Under the pieces are notes generated by a model, which saw only the letters and a program-made list of their open reading frames with translations, was not told the DNA's origin and did no database searches. Shown in pieces: positions 27,207 to 38,490 of a stretch of DNA of 64,000 nt (within the stretch, counting starts at the first letter, position 1; every line of letters begins with the position of its first letter). Both the position numbers and the translations under genes were made by a program. The stretch is from positions 18,350,001 through 18,414,000 of the forward strand of contig OU612072.1 of the NCBI GenBank assembly GCA_914767715.1, read 5' to 3'. Source of the DNA: Membranipora membranacea (lineage: Eukaryota; Bryozoa; Gymnolaemata; Cheilostomatida; Membraniporidae).

Positions 27207-28345
27207 CCATAATTGAATTATTAACTTTTTCAACTATAACACTCACCAGATGAAGTGATTCTGTTATCAGCAGTAAGGGCGTTTTTGTTTCTCCAAGTGG
27301 GTAATGGTCACTTGTTGACAGTATGAACAAATCTGTATAAGAAATTAACAAATACTGTTAATACTTTCTTTGATGATTAAAAAATTGTCATGACAATGAT
27401 ATTTAAGGAATAACTTTTAAAGGGCTCACCACTCTGCTCACTATTCTTTCATTCTATGCAATCGGAATATTTTATCAAGCGATAAATATCTGAAATCAGA
27501 CTTATATCAAAGTAGCTAAAATCCGAAGAATTAAACTTCAGACAGTACTGTGCTTTGTGTAGGTATACACTACAGTCATATTACAACAGCTCATAATATT
27601 AATTAAGCAGGTAGGGTTAATTTATCGATTACAAGTTGTTTGTTTTTCGAAGGTAAATGAATCAAATATGAGTAAGTCTATTTCTGTTCATTGTTGTGCA
27701 ATAATATAAAGGCATAGAATGATAATTTTGAAGAGCAAGTGGGTGATTATTTTGAGCAGAGTGATGGTGATAAATCTCTCTATAATGCACCACTCATTCA
27801 AGAAAGACCCCCTGGCATTCTAACCAGATGGTGATGAATTGATAGTCATTTTACCTAAGAATCAATGTACCTCTCTGCAAAGCAATAGGAGCAGATTTCT
27901 ATAACCTTTGATCTTAATTTGCTCTGCAAGCACATTAGCCCTGTGTTGTTTCAACGACTCTGGTCAAAGAGTGCCTTAAAGCCAGTTAATCAAATTTATA
28001 ATGACAGTATAATGTAAACATTAAGGTTCAACTTTCATACCAATTCTATCAGTCATTTATTATTAGCTATGAGATCACTTCTCAACACATTAATTCAAAG
28101 CACCTTTACCTTTGCAAATTTGCCTGTTCACAAAAAATATTGTGCCGATCACAAAATAATTGTAAAGATTTATTTCTTTCAATAACTCACCACAATGTTG
28201 AATACCGGAATCTATATCAACGTGACGTCACATGACTAAGCTGCCCTTAGGTAATCTGACGAATTCTGATTGGGCCGCTAAAACAAAAGATAAACAGTGA
28301 ACCCGAATTTGAATGAAGTGTGAAGCTACACATGTGTTTTCGCAG
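27207..28345. other. AT-rich unique DNA, no gene seen
   Basis: Composition changes abruptly from the balanced satellite to AT-rich DNA. I see no splice-bounded open frame, no RNA gene and no clear repeat here. Confidence 0.6.
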
Positions 28346-28348
28346 TTA

Positions 28349-28731
28349 AGCTGCGTTTACATGTGACACAAATCGGCTAATAATAACAACTCCGACACAG
28401 ATTATGAATATGCTCTATAATCGTTGTCTGTCAACATGTCAACGATACGCTATTTACACACTGTTCATGCCTAACCGATTTCAACACAAACTTCCAACTC
28501 AACTTGTCTCTGATTGGCTAGTGAGACAACTAGTTAGTTTATTGGCTGAACCATTCATAATTGTGAAGATTTGTCGTTCACTTGTGACATTGTCACAAGT
28601 GAACGATTATGAACAATACAGATTTGAACACCGATTTAAACACAGATTAACTGTTTACACGGTCAGTCAAATCGGTGACCTGTGTCGGAGTTGTTATTTT
28701 TAGTCGATTTGTCTCACATGTAAACGCAGCT
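28349..28731. mobile_element. PIF/Harbinger-like MITE, 383 bp
   Basis: Terminal inverted repeats of about 50 bp begin AGCTGCGTTTACATGTGACA at the left. The right end is the inverted near-copy, ending TGTAAACGCAGCT. The element is flanked by the 3-bp direct repeat TTA (28346-28348 and 28732-28734). A TWA target duplication is the hallmark of PIF/Harbinger elements. There is no transposase, so this is a non-autonomous copy. A second palindrome lies inside (about 28571-28606, TTCACTTGTGAC against GTCACAAGTGAA). A 99-codon plus-strand frame inside it is chance. Confidence 0.85.
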
Positions 28732-28734
28732 TTA

Positions 28735-31115
28735 TACTATAACTCATGGTAGGAGATTATCTAAGTAACAAACTACATTATAAATTCTTCACTGTTTGCA
28801 ATCCTATACTTGATACTAAATTATCAATGTAGCTACTGATATTCGTGATTACATCACCTGGTGCGTTAATTTCATAGCTTGATTTTGAAGATCCGTTTGT
28901 GCAAATTATTTCCTCATTAGATATATGAGTATATATAAATGATTATCATTTCAGCATTTTTGTTATTCCTAATTAGTTATCTGGAGCTATACAAAATTCA
29001 ATGAGCACAAATTTGCTTGCGTTGCTGCAAAAGTTTAACAAGGGATGTTTTAAAAATTGTTCTCATGCAGGCTTCCGCAGATTATATTAGAAAAATACAG
29101 GGCAAATGCAAGACAAAAGACTGCTAACGGAGAGCAATAACTTCTGTCAAAACAACTTACCACATTCCCTGAGGTTGTTTCTAATTATCCAAACAGAGGA
29201 CTAGGTTGTCTGTGTTAAAATGTCTCAAAGAGAATCAAGTTCTGATTACTGTTTGGGTCTGCTCACTGTTGTTGTGTGTCCTTGGTGAAGATTTGATACA
29301 TCTGCTGGAGAATTCAGTTAGTCCATGACGGCAAGTGCAAGATAGGGTGTATCTAAAACAGCAAATGTGTATGTAACTAGAACCAAGAGGTGCAAAGAAA
29401 GGATGCTTGCTTTGGAAGATATGACTAATAGTCAAGGTAAGGGACATTTTGTAAAGTAGCAGACAAAAGTTTCCCTTCGAAGTAGTTGGCCATTGTGATA
29501 CTAGGGAACCCGACATGGAGTTTGAAGCGATACCGAACAGTGAAGCTGATAGAATGCTTCATTTAAACAATTCCCAAGATTGTATCTTAGTTTGCAGGAT
29601 CGGATTTCTTTAAAAAGGGAAATAACTCCTGTCAATGAAAACTTACCAGGTTTGTTGAGGTTGCACTCTATTATCCAAGCTTGGGTTAAGAGGATTTGGT
29701 GTTACGCTATTACAAAGTCAGGAATATTCCGATCTGTGAGTAGACTTGCTTACTTTCATTCAGTGTACTTGGTCGAGTATCGCTGCTGCAGAGTGTGGGT
29801 CGTTTGTTGCAGGTGGCTTAATGTAAGACTCGGTGTTGCTAGGCTCCTAATTTGTTGTGTTGTTTTCATTCATCATTATTTATTATTGTTGCAGTTTGAA
29901 TGGGCATTGAAATGAAATGAAATGAAATTGAAACAAATGAATTATAGGCCTAAGTTTGTTTTATTGTGTAATTATTTAATTCTAGACTGTGATCTTGACT
30001 TTGAAAGGAGTAGATTTTTCCAAGGGTGGCAAAACATGAGTTTGTTAATATTAATACAGAGGCTGATGAATGTAAAAATCCTAAAAATGATTGTACTAGG
30101 TTTGTATGTGTGTATATACGAAAGGCCATGTACACTACGCAAAACTCAGCACTTAACCTAGTATGATAACAAACAGATATACCTGAAAGAAACGGTGCGG
30201 CAAAATGTACAAAAACCCTTATGTTTATAAAGACATAGCAAGTAGAGCAACAAAGCGGTGCTACGTGAAAACTTAATGCCTGTGTAGGTTCAATCTTGGC
30301 ATTGGGGTACCAAGGGGTGAATTCCACCTTGCTCTGCCGAAGCATCGAACATGCCCGATTGATCTGTCTCATCCACTGTGGCCTGCAGATAGCCTGAGGT
30401 AGCTGTTTGACACTAAGTACTCAGGGCCGCAAACTCAACTGTTTTAAGAGTAGATCTGTTCTTTCCAACTTTTTCTTTCAAATCAATCAAGTTTCAAATT
30501 GTGCCTAGATTTTTTAATTCCCAACAAGTTTTGCTGCCTTTTCAGAGCACCGTTTGTTATGGTCCCTGTCGGCTCAGACACCTTAAATACCGTACTGCCT
30601 CGGGACAAGACTGCCTTGGGAAAAGACTGCTCCTTCAGACATATTAAGATTTTTTAACCCTACTTTTGCTTGCAAGGCAACTTCATTATTTTTTAGCAGA
30701 GTATGTGTACCAGCAACCTTTATCTCCCAACTTTTACAGTAAGTGATAGTAATACAATCAATCGATCATCGTGCTCTAATATGACAGGTGATAAGACAGA
30801 TGAATTAAAGGCGTCTCATTCAGATAATAACTGCTTAATAAATGACCGTTTTAATAATACTCGGGTATAAGGCTTTTATAGATACAACCAAGATATCTAA
30901 ATCTTAGCATGGTTGTTATTTGTTCACCGAAATCGCCAGGGTAATATGTTCCCTTATGATTTTATAACACAACTAATGCTTGCATTACCAATCAACTCTG
31001 AACTGTATATCTTTATGATTCTAACACATAGGATATATTCATTCTCACACCATTCGTATTGGTGTTATATAATTAGGGAGAATAAAAATTAACAATGTAG
31101 TTTAGCACCAATAGT
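28735..31115. other. Intergenic DNA with weak dispersed repeats, no gene seen
   Basis: About 29120-29240 and 29600-29700 resemble each other weakly (AATAACTYCTGTCAA, then TTACCA, then GAGGTTG and TTATCCAA), which suggests two old copies of one repeat. The second includes AAAAGGGAAATAACTCCTGT. Short frames at 29235-30372 have no recognisable domain and overlap each other on both strands. I do not call them genes. Confidence 0.5.
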
Positions 31116-31200
31116 AATATTGTAAAGTGTCCCAAGGACAGTTTACAATATTGTTAAGTGTCTTGGGGTTGTTTTCGCGCGGGGGACAGTTTACAACACT
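31116..31200. repeat. Hairpin-forming repeat, copy 1 (second copy at 44376-44460)
   Basis: This 85-bp segment has the form ATTGTAAAGTGTCCC, then GGACAGTTTACAAT, then a similar TTGTTAAGTGTC half, a GGGGTTGTTTTCGCGCGGG core and a final GGACAGTTTACAA. The halves are inverted near-copies, so hairpins can form. An almost identical segment lies at 44376-44460. Confidence 0.75.
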
Positions 31201-32814
31201 ACACCGGTAAGAATAAAACATCTGTTCTCATAGGGCTTGACAATAGATCGTTATTTTGTTATTTATCTGTGAGGTGCAAGCTAGTTTATATCAGCCTTTT
31301 TTCTAGTTTCATGTGTATGCACTCCCCAAATGTCATTTATTAAATTGCTTTGCTTAACAATTATAAATGTTTTTTTGGCGTCGAATGAGGGTCATTAGCC
31401 CTTTGAACGTTTGCTATATATTACATAAATCTACAGCAGGCTTGATAGTACTTTGTTATACCCTTCTATAAATCATTCACAAAATAAATCAACTCTGTAA
31501 TGTGTTCATAATATGAATAGAATTAAGTGTACGCAGTACAAGCTGATTGGGTAATATGTGTTTAGATATCTTATTCATTCATGGGCAAGCAGTAGATAAT
31601 CAAATAATAGCAACAATGGAATGCACAGCTAACAACATGCAGCATTCAATTTCATTCAATCTCAAACTCACAACACAATCTAAAACAATACTGTGAACTT
31701 GAAAAGGACAGATTTTTTAAAATTGGTTTGGATAGAAGAAGCATTAATCGGAGGACTCTTGCCTCAGCCACACGGTTATAATACTAGACAAAAAACCCTA
31801 AGATCCAATTCTATCAGGACATTTTCAGTGAAGGCGTTAATGCATGAGGCTGCACTGGGTCTTGCAAGCATCATTAATATGCTAAGCAATTCATTTGGTT
31901 GTAGCAGTATCTGCATGTTTTACACTTACTGATGACACCGAAGGGATAATCATTATCAGCGAAAAAATAAGTACATTCATAGAATTCATGTAGATTCATG
32001 AGGGTTAGTATTACAGTTTATGGTGTTAGGATGTATGATGCAATCAAAAATCCAACCATAGGACATCGGAGTTATTACCCCATGGATTATAGTAGGACAA
32101 CTCTTATAAGCATGTTCTTTTAGTTTAGTTGCATTTTACAATCTCTATCATTTTTATTTTCTCACAAAAGATTAGAAACCTTGATATGGTCTAAACAACT
32201 AGATTGAAATCATAATGCTAGTTAAACTCCATTTTCTTTTCATACTTTCTTCTGGTTGTTTCTTCTGACTTGACAACATTAAAATACATGTTCCTCTCAT
32301 GATATTCATTGATTGTTCCACTGCACCAGTATGTTTCGTACAATATGCCACATCCCGATCAACATACAGCATCATGTGTTTTCTCGCTTTATTTCAGCAA
32401 AGTTATGAGACACTGTATGGACACCAATCCCTTGGAGGTGAATAGTAGCCATCTTTACCTTCATCGCTTCCACATATATCACAATTGTCACCTGTAATAT
32501 AGTCTCGAATAACATCAAACTTGATGATGCGGGAATAATATCTCTGTTTCCCAAGCGAAGCAGTTTTAACAAACAACTTAATGTTAAAACACACTCGAAT
32601 GGGCTCTCCAGGAAGAAATGATGGCTCTGATTTCTGTCAAATATTCTGTGTAAATAGGTTCAAATTAATGCTGGTATGTGTTTGTAGCTGCGGGGAGTTG
32701 GTTTGCTTGTTTCTGCGATGTGTTGCATGCGTTTTCCACCCCTGGGAAACTTATCATCATTCACCCTCATTTGTATATCTATTCACCTAGTTTGTGTGTG
32801 TGCCTGTTTCCTAA
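31201..32814. other. Intergenic DNA, no gene supported
   Basis: AT-rich. Short frames exist (for example 31693-31932 plus, 32403-32594 minus) but have no recognisable family. See the rejected list for 32403-32594. Confidence 0.5.
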
Positions 32815-32817
32815 TAA

Positions 32818-33170
32818 AGCTGCGTTTACATTAGGCCGTCTTTTGGCCCAGTCTTGAGTCTGACCGACAAAGTACTGTGTAGGTTGACTGACCTTGTCTG
32901 ACCGGCTTTTAAGACGGTGTCTTGCAATTCGAGCAGTGCTCGTTTTGCAGTCTCAAGACTGCCCGTCTTAACACAAATTCCTAATTTAGCGATCACAATA
33001 CTGCCCTTTGTTCTATCACACACATTTATTTTCTCTGAGACTGACATTGGCTAAGCCGGTGCTATGTAAACACATGCCAGTCTCAGACTCTGGCTCAGAC
33101 TTGGAGTTAAAGACTGCTCAGTCTTGAGTTGGTGGCCAGCTGACGGAGATGGCCTAATGTAAACGCAGCT
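32818..33170. mobile_element. PIF/Harbinger-like MITE, 353 bp
   Basis: The 20-bp terminal inverted repeats AGCTGCGTTTACATTAGGCC look perfect at both ends (left 32818-32837, right 33151-33170 inverted). The direct repeat TAA flanks the element (32815-32817 and 33171-33173). The first 14 bases are those of the element at 28349-28731, so both were probably mobilised by one transposase. The interior is full of GTCTTGAGTCT/AGACT words and codes for nothing recognisable. Confidence 0.88.
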
Positions 33171-33176
33171 TAAGGG

Positions 33177-33286
33177 TTAGTCAAGGGGCCGTTGCCTGCG
33201 TTTGGGATTTTGTGGCGCTCCACTATCAAACATTTGATAATGGACCGCCACAAAATCCCAAATGCAGGCAACGGCCCCTTGACTAA
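33177..33286. repeat. Long hairpin, possible tiny foldback element
   Basis: Arms of about 40 bp start TTAGTCAAGGGGCCGTTGCC and are almost perfectly inverted, with a spacer of about 28 bp that is itself partly palindromic (ATCAAACATTTGAT). The direct repeat TAAGGGTTA lies at 33171-33179 and again at 33288-33296, which suggests a target duplication. It abuts the TAA of the MITE just upstream. Confidence 0.7.
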
Positions 33287-33383
33287 ATAAGGGTTAATAC
33301 CATGACCATATTTGGGGAACAGCGCATACTGGCACATCATTGCTGCATCATAATTTTGGGGCACAGTCATACAAGCAGTGCTT

Positions 33384-33708
33384 GGGGCCAGATGGTCTAG
33401 ATTTGAATGTGAGAGTGAAAGTTGTTAAACAATATTGACATATTAGGATTATGGATTATGTTTTTTGTACTCAAATCGGAGTGACACAGATGCAATGATG
33501 ATTCATCTGTTTTATTTAATATGCTATTACTCGTTTGGGATTTATTTTAAGCACCTTTTCCATATTATCTATTTACCAATCGTTATCCTTCTGTAATCAC
33601 AAAATAATTGAACCTTGAATTGATTTCTCAAAGTAATTGAACTGTTATTTTGATTTCAGTTTTACGAGCAAACTACAACACCAACTCGGTAAATCCTGTC
33701 ACAAATCA
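33384..33708. repeat. Dispersed 330-bp repeat, copy 1 (copy 2 at 35143-35472)
   Basis: Starts GGGGCCAGATGGTCTAG and ends AAATCCTGTCACA. The copy at 35143 starts GGGGCCAGGTGGTCTAG, has the same end and the same inner words (GAGTGACACAGATG, TTATCCTTCTGT, GATTTCAGTTTTACGAG). Both are in direct orientation, 1759 bp apart. The ends are not TG...CA, so an LTR reading is not supported. Confidence 0.75.
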
Positions 33709-33726
33709 CTCGAGTGCAGAAACAGT

Positions 33727-34160
33727 AAGTTTGAGGCAATTTTGAGGTTAGCCTGTGTTCTGAGAGTAGCGTGAGCTATACGCTCAGGAGAACTTAGGCT
33801 ATTCTCACACTTTGCCTTTACCACACTGACGTCCTTATCATACGTTCAGGAGAACTCAGGCTATTCTCAAACTCCCTAGACTACACTGACGCCCATAGCT
33901 CACGCTACTCTCAGAACACAGGCTAACCTCAAACTTGCTTCAACCACCCGTCCTTATCATACGCTCAGAAGAACTCAGACTATTCTCCAACTGCCTAGAC
34001 TACACTGACGCCCATAGCTCACGATACCCTCAGAACACAGGCTAACCTCACACTTTGCCTCAACCACCCTGACGTCCTTATCATACGCTCAGAAGAATTC
34101 AGGCTATTCTCAAACTGCCTAGACTACATTGACGTCCTTAGCAAATGCTACTCTCAGAAC
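33727..34160. repeat. Tandem 60/121-bp repeat with an inverted first unit
   Basis: Units of about 60 bp alternate in two flavours (ATACGCTCAGAAGAACTCAG and GCTACTCTCAGAACACAGG), giving a period of about 121 bp from 33840 on. The first segment (33727-33779, GTTAGCCTGTGTTCTGAGAG) is the reverse complement of 33894-33944, so the start of the array can fold back. Confidence 0.75.
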
Positions 34161-34325
34161 TCGCTGATCTCATTGTTATGTAGCTTTACAACCCCTTGGC
34201 TGACGGTGTTAGCAGACGTAGTCCGTGAAAAGAAGGTAGTTGATCTCATGGTGACGCGGCCCTTCAATCTTGGCTGTCGGTGTTTGTAGATGTTGTCGGT
34301 GAAACAGTATATTTGATCTCAGCAA
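34160..34325. repeat. Degenerate tandem duplication, about 85 bp
   Basis: TGATCTCAT..., then CCTTGGCTGACGGTGTTAGCA or CTTGGCTGTCGGTGTTTGTA, then GTGAAA, recurs twice, with a third TTGATCTCA at the end. It directly follows the 121-bp tandem repeat. Confidence 0.55.
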
Positions 34326-34863
34326 CATAAACATTTGCAGCAGTCTAAACTTACTCCTACATATCTACGTATCTAATGGTATATAGCAGAAGATATCAAT
34401 GGGTACACAACTCCCTAACTCGGTCAATGGTAATCAGGTAATCAGCCTTTACCTGTGGTGAGATATATGATCAATGACACTCTCTTAGTCGCTGTGACTA
34501 ACAGTATCGTATTTTTCTGCTGTGAAAACGCAATCTATTATCCATTTATGCATATATTGTTACATTGTGCGAATTAACTTTGTCATATTTTTGTAATCTA
34601 ATCCATCAAGCCCCAAACGCATATTGGAGCTGTTTTTTGGGAGTTAAACCACATATTATATCCTTGTTCACAATAATTGCATTGTTGTTATCACTCTCCT
34701 CGCATTTTCTCATAATGAGTTTATCAACGAGTGGAGCGCATGTAGTGCATTGCATTAACTTGTGCACAGCAAGCCAGAGCGAAGCTGTCATTGTTTATTT
34801 CTCTTGATAATCCTGGGTATATTCTCCACCTCAGTCAGTCTAAGCTTGGTTCCCATGTGACAA

Positions 34864-35202
34864 ATGTTCCTAAGCAGTCTGTCAAACCGTGACATTTCAG
34901 CCTTAAAATCCGAATGTAGGCTTAGGTGCATTGATTGTAGTGGTGAAAAGAGCACCATGATACTTCGGTTACAACAGTTCTTCGAAAATGAGTTTTCAGC
35001 ACAGGTGACATCTCAGAGTCAAAAAATCCAGACTCCGGTGGCAACTGACTACACATACTGGTCTATAACTGCGGAGCATATGTCAGGAAACGCGGATCTG
35101 ATACAGCCTCACCGAACTAATAGCCTATCAACTCGAGGCTTCGGGGCCAGGTGGTCTAGCTTTAAATGCGAGAGTGAAAATTGTAAAATAATATTGGCGT
35201 GA
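34864..35202 (+). CDS. Orphan ORF of 112 codons with a SAP-like N-terminus
   Basis: Residues about 5-40 (LSNRDISALKSECRL, then GEKSTMILRLQQFFE) have the spacing of a SAP motif, a helix-turn-helix nucleic-acid-binding module: L-x2-ELK-like, then a gly turn, K, and I-x-RL. The last 20 codons run into the dispersed repeat at 35143, which argues that the frame is not a conserved gene end. A stop lies just before the ATG. No promoter or introns are visible. It may be a piece of a transposon gene or a chance frame. I would not call it a functional gene without a profile match. Confidence 0.25.
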   Translation: MFLSSLSNRDISALKSECRLRCIDCSGEKSTMILRLQQFFENEFSAQVTSQSQKIQTPVATDYTYWSITAEHMSGNADLIQPHRTNSLSTRGFGARWSSFKCESENCKIILA

Positions 35203-35472
35203 AAGGATTATATTGTTGTGCTCAAATCAGAGTGACACAGATGGAAAGGTATGTTTGCAATGATTATTCATCTGTTTGGTTTAATATGCTATGTAAGCTC
35301 TTGCAGTTTATTTGATGTACCTTTTTCATATTATCTGTTTACCAATTGTTATCCTTCTGTCATCACAAAGTAATTGAACTGTAAATTCATTTCACAAAGT
35401 AATTGGACTGTTATTTGATTTCAGTTTTACGAGTTAAATACAACACCTCAGCTCCGTAAATCCTGTCACATC
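35143..35472. repeat. Dispersed 330-bp repeat, copy 2
   Basis: Direct-orientation partner of 33384-33708. It differs by scattered substitutions and small indels, including an extra GGAAAGGTATGTTTG. Confidence 0.75.
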
Positions 35473-35561
35473 ACATCATAATGGCTTTACTTTTTTTGAC
35501 TTTTGACTTTTGATGTATTGTGCATAACAATATCTCCGAGGAGACAAAACTGAATGCATAA

Positions 35562-35784
35562 AGCCTGGTACCCATCAACTGCATAACTGTCCCAGGAACT
35601 CAGGAGATCGTGCGTTTACAAATACCTTCGCACGAAAGTAGAATTGATTCTAATTTCGTGCGATATGTTGTGCGATATGTTGTGCTGCATTAATTTGTGG
35701 TACCCACAAATTCTTTAATGATTGCCAGTGCAAAATCTTATAAAATTCCTGAGATTAAAAAAGCACATTGGTGGGTACAAGGCT
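35562..35784. mobile_element. PIF/Harbinger-like MITE, 223 bp
   Basis: Terminal inverted repeats read AGCCTGGTACCCA at the left and TGGGTACAAGGCT at the right, one mismatch apart. The element is flanked by TAA on both sides (35559-35561 and 35785-35787). The TIR sequence differs from the two AGCTGCG elements, so this is another family. There is no coding capacity. Confidence 0.7.
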
Positions 35785-35789
35785 TAAAA

Positions 35790-37289
35790 GCTGGTTAAGA
35801 TGGTTACTTTATTTCGTTGAGGCTTTCATATATATAAGTTTGTTATAAACAAACAAAAATAACAACTTTTTATTTTAAGTTTTAACCCAAACTAGTGTGT
35901 GGGATTCTCAGAGTGTGCCCCAGGTAACGCCATCTTCTAACTACAATCATCTGAGACACCGGGTGCTGTCAACTCATTCTGTATATTTCAACATTGGATG
36001 TCTTTGTACACCAGTACAGCCTTAAAATCAGACGACAGTAGTCAAGGAGGAAGACTTCGCGTTTGCATTGGTGATCCTTTGTCATCTTCCAAGTTTCAAA
36101 CAGACAGACATGACATTGGAAGAGAAATGTCGTAACTTGAGACGTCTCTTTATGGACTTTGACCTCCAGATTTTCCAGAGCCGGTAGAATGCTGTAGTGG
36201 CTTGATTGATCCGATCTTTATATCATAAGTGGAAAGTAGAAATTAAAGGTATGAGTTATCCCATTTCATTTTGTGAGGGAACATGCAGACACAGATACTT
36301 AGTGAATGGGCACACCCTCCCCCCCCCCCCTGTATTGTTGATAGATCAGTTAAGACGAAATATTCTGATGGCACACAATATTGCCAAGTAACACAGGTTG
36401 TTGTTTCCATCGATTAAACTTAAACACCATAAACTGTTTCAGAGCTGTTAGATGGTATTCATGTGCATCTGTTTGTAATTATTTCATTTATGTTTAACCA
36501 GGTAGAATGGTTTAACTTTGTACCATAACGATTTATATCATAAGTGGAAAGTAGAAATTAAAGGTATGAGTTATCCCATTTCATTTTGTGAGGGAACAAC
36601 TCCTGTTGAAATGGAAATTGAAAAATGAGACCTTTTTCGAGCATCATCAATTGTTACTATGTAACAGCTCTAGCTTTAATGGTACAAATGTGACAAATCA
36701 ATACAATTGGATTTATCAAGGTGTTATTGTGTCGCAGTGAAGTTTGTTACTTGTTTAGCATTCTCGAAGGTAAGCAGGCTTCGTTAAATTGCTCATCAAC
36801 CAATGATTTGGTTTTGCTTACATATGGTTGAAGAGTTCTTACCAAAAAACAGGAGAGGCTTACGAAAAGAGCAGATATCTGAGAGCAAATAAATGCGGAG
36901 CTTTTCTATCAAGACCCTATTGCATACTCCTCCTAACAATAAAAACCATTCACGCCAAAGCTGTGTCAATACCTCTTGACGACATCAATCATTTGGGAAA
37001 TCAAGACATTACGGTTTTTCAATATATATGCTAAGATGCTGATAAACACGTCTTACATGACAGCAGTAATGGATTCTGAGGTAACAATAAATGACCCTCG
37101 GAAGTGAAAAATAAATGATGCAAATGACTGAAAAATACTCAACAATTATCCAAAGCTCAATATATAACATTGTTATTCAATTCCCAACAGTGTTTTGAAG
37201 TTTGTATGCTGCTATCGACTACTCACAGCAAATCACAATCACCTATATGCATCAAATGAGAAGACAACTGGGCATTTCTGTTGAGTTTC
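35790..37289. other. Intergenic DNA with a 67-bp direct repeat, no gene seen
   Basis: 36217-36283 and 36532-36598 are identical by eye over 67 bp (TTTATATCATAAGTGGAAAG to GTGAGGGAACA), 315 bp apart, each preceded by GGTAGAATG. A run of 12 C lies at 36319-36330. Short frames here have no recognisable domain. Confidence 0.6.
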
Positions 37290-37471
37290 GACATTTGCGA
37301 CGTTAGTGGGTTCGAGCTATTGCGATGTTGTAAAAATTGCGACGTTTGTGGGTCTGCGACGTTTAAAAAACCCTTCGTTGCGACGTTTTTGGGATTGCGA
37401 CGTTAGTGGAATGTTAGATTGCGACGTTTTGACGTTTGCGTCGTTTTTGGGTTCAACACCCCCCCCCCCCC
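37290..37471. repeat. Degenerate short tandem repeat (TTGCGACGTTWGTGGG) ending in a C run
   Basis: GCGACGTT recurs about eight times with a spacing of 17-30 bp, interspersed with TTTGGG or GTGGG words. It is closed by 13 C at 37459-37471. It is CpG-rich in an otherwise AT-rich setting. Confidence 0.7.
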
Positions 37472-38490
37472 TATTATTATTCGTTGTTTGTGTGAGTCAT
37501 AGACAAAACCATAGACAAAACACACAACACTTGTGTGTTTTGTCTATGGACAAAACACACAACACTACACTGGACACTGTGTAGTAATAGCCAATCAAAA
37601 AGTGTCCTGATTGAATACTGTGACCCAACGAAATCTCACTGTGGTAAACAAAGCAGTGATGCATGCGTTTTTTCGGAGTCATCTCCCTTTGATGCAGATC
37701 AATTTATAGATTTTATAGAATTTGATACAGAATAGCAGCATTAATCTTCTGCAGCACAGGTCACAGTTTTGTCTATATTCTGTCTACATCATCACTTATC
37801 TTGATTGAGCAAAAATGACATAGAAATGTTAATTAAACAGCATATCATACTTGCCAAGTAATCTAAATTCAAAAGTGGGAGATTTCAATTTACAGCGATA
37901 CTGCACGTCACCGCTATGCTCCGAAGGTAAGAAGTACCTGAGCGATCCACCTGGGGGTTTGAGGGCGTGTGATCCCCCAACAGGGTCCGGGATAGAACCC
38001 GGCCGCTGATGCTCTGAGAGCGTTTCTAGCCACTAGGAAGGGCTAAAAACACACATTTGACAGATTTGTCTATACTCATCACTCATTTTGATTGAGCAAA
38101 AATGACATAGAAATATTGGTTGAACAGTGATTGTAAATATAATGCTTATACTTAGTACCCATTTGAGCCTCAAACATGGTACTGAACATTTTGAATATGT
38201 AGATGAATGTACCTGCACTGGACACTTTCTCATCTCGAAGGCCATGATAACATATATAGCTATTTGCACTTGTTGCATCGGCGTTTTAGGAATATTAAAG
38301 ATTATCCATTTGTTAAATACAATGATTTGAATGATTGTTTGACAAAATGCTTCAAACAAATTATTTGGTATGAATTCTTCATGTTCTATGACAACTGCTG
38401 AACACTGGGTCACAATAACCTTGCGAAATATACCATAATATATATGTAGTGGTATGATTCACATCAGTATATATAGTAATCCATAATAAT

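Noticed and set aside
28404-28703. Plus-strand frame of 99 codons
   Set aside because: It lies wholly within the MITE at 28349-28731 and includes its inverted repeats. No domain.
29235-30372. Several overlapping frames of 79-140 codons on both strands
   Set aside because: No recognisable motif, mutual overlap on opposite strands and no splice pattern. Expected by chance.
32403-32594. Minus-strand frame with CDICGSDEGKDGYYSPPRDW
   Set aside because: The Cys/Trp content looks exon-like, but I recognise no family, find no companion exons and see an overlapping alternative frame. Worth a profile search but not callable.
33170-33370. Minus-strand frame of 66 codons
   Set aside because: It reads through both arms of the hairpin at 33177-33286.
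33384-35472. LTR retrotransposon interpretation of the 330-bp direct repeats
   Set aside because: Ends are not TG...CA, no primer-binding site or polypurine tract is evident, and no gag or pol is inside.
38033-38413. Minus-strand frame of 126 codons
   Set aside because: It lies in and beyond the left arm of the inverted duplication. Composition is random-like and there is no counterpart frame in the right arm.
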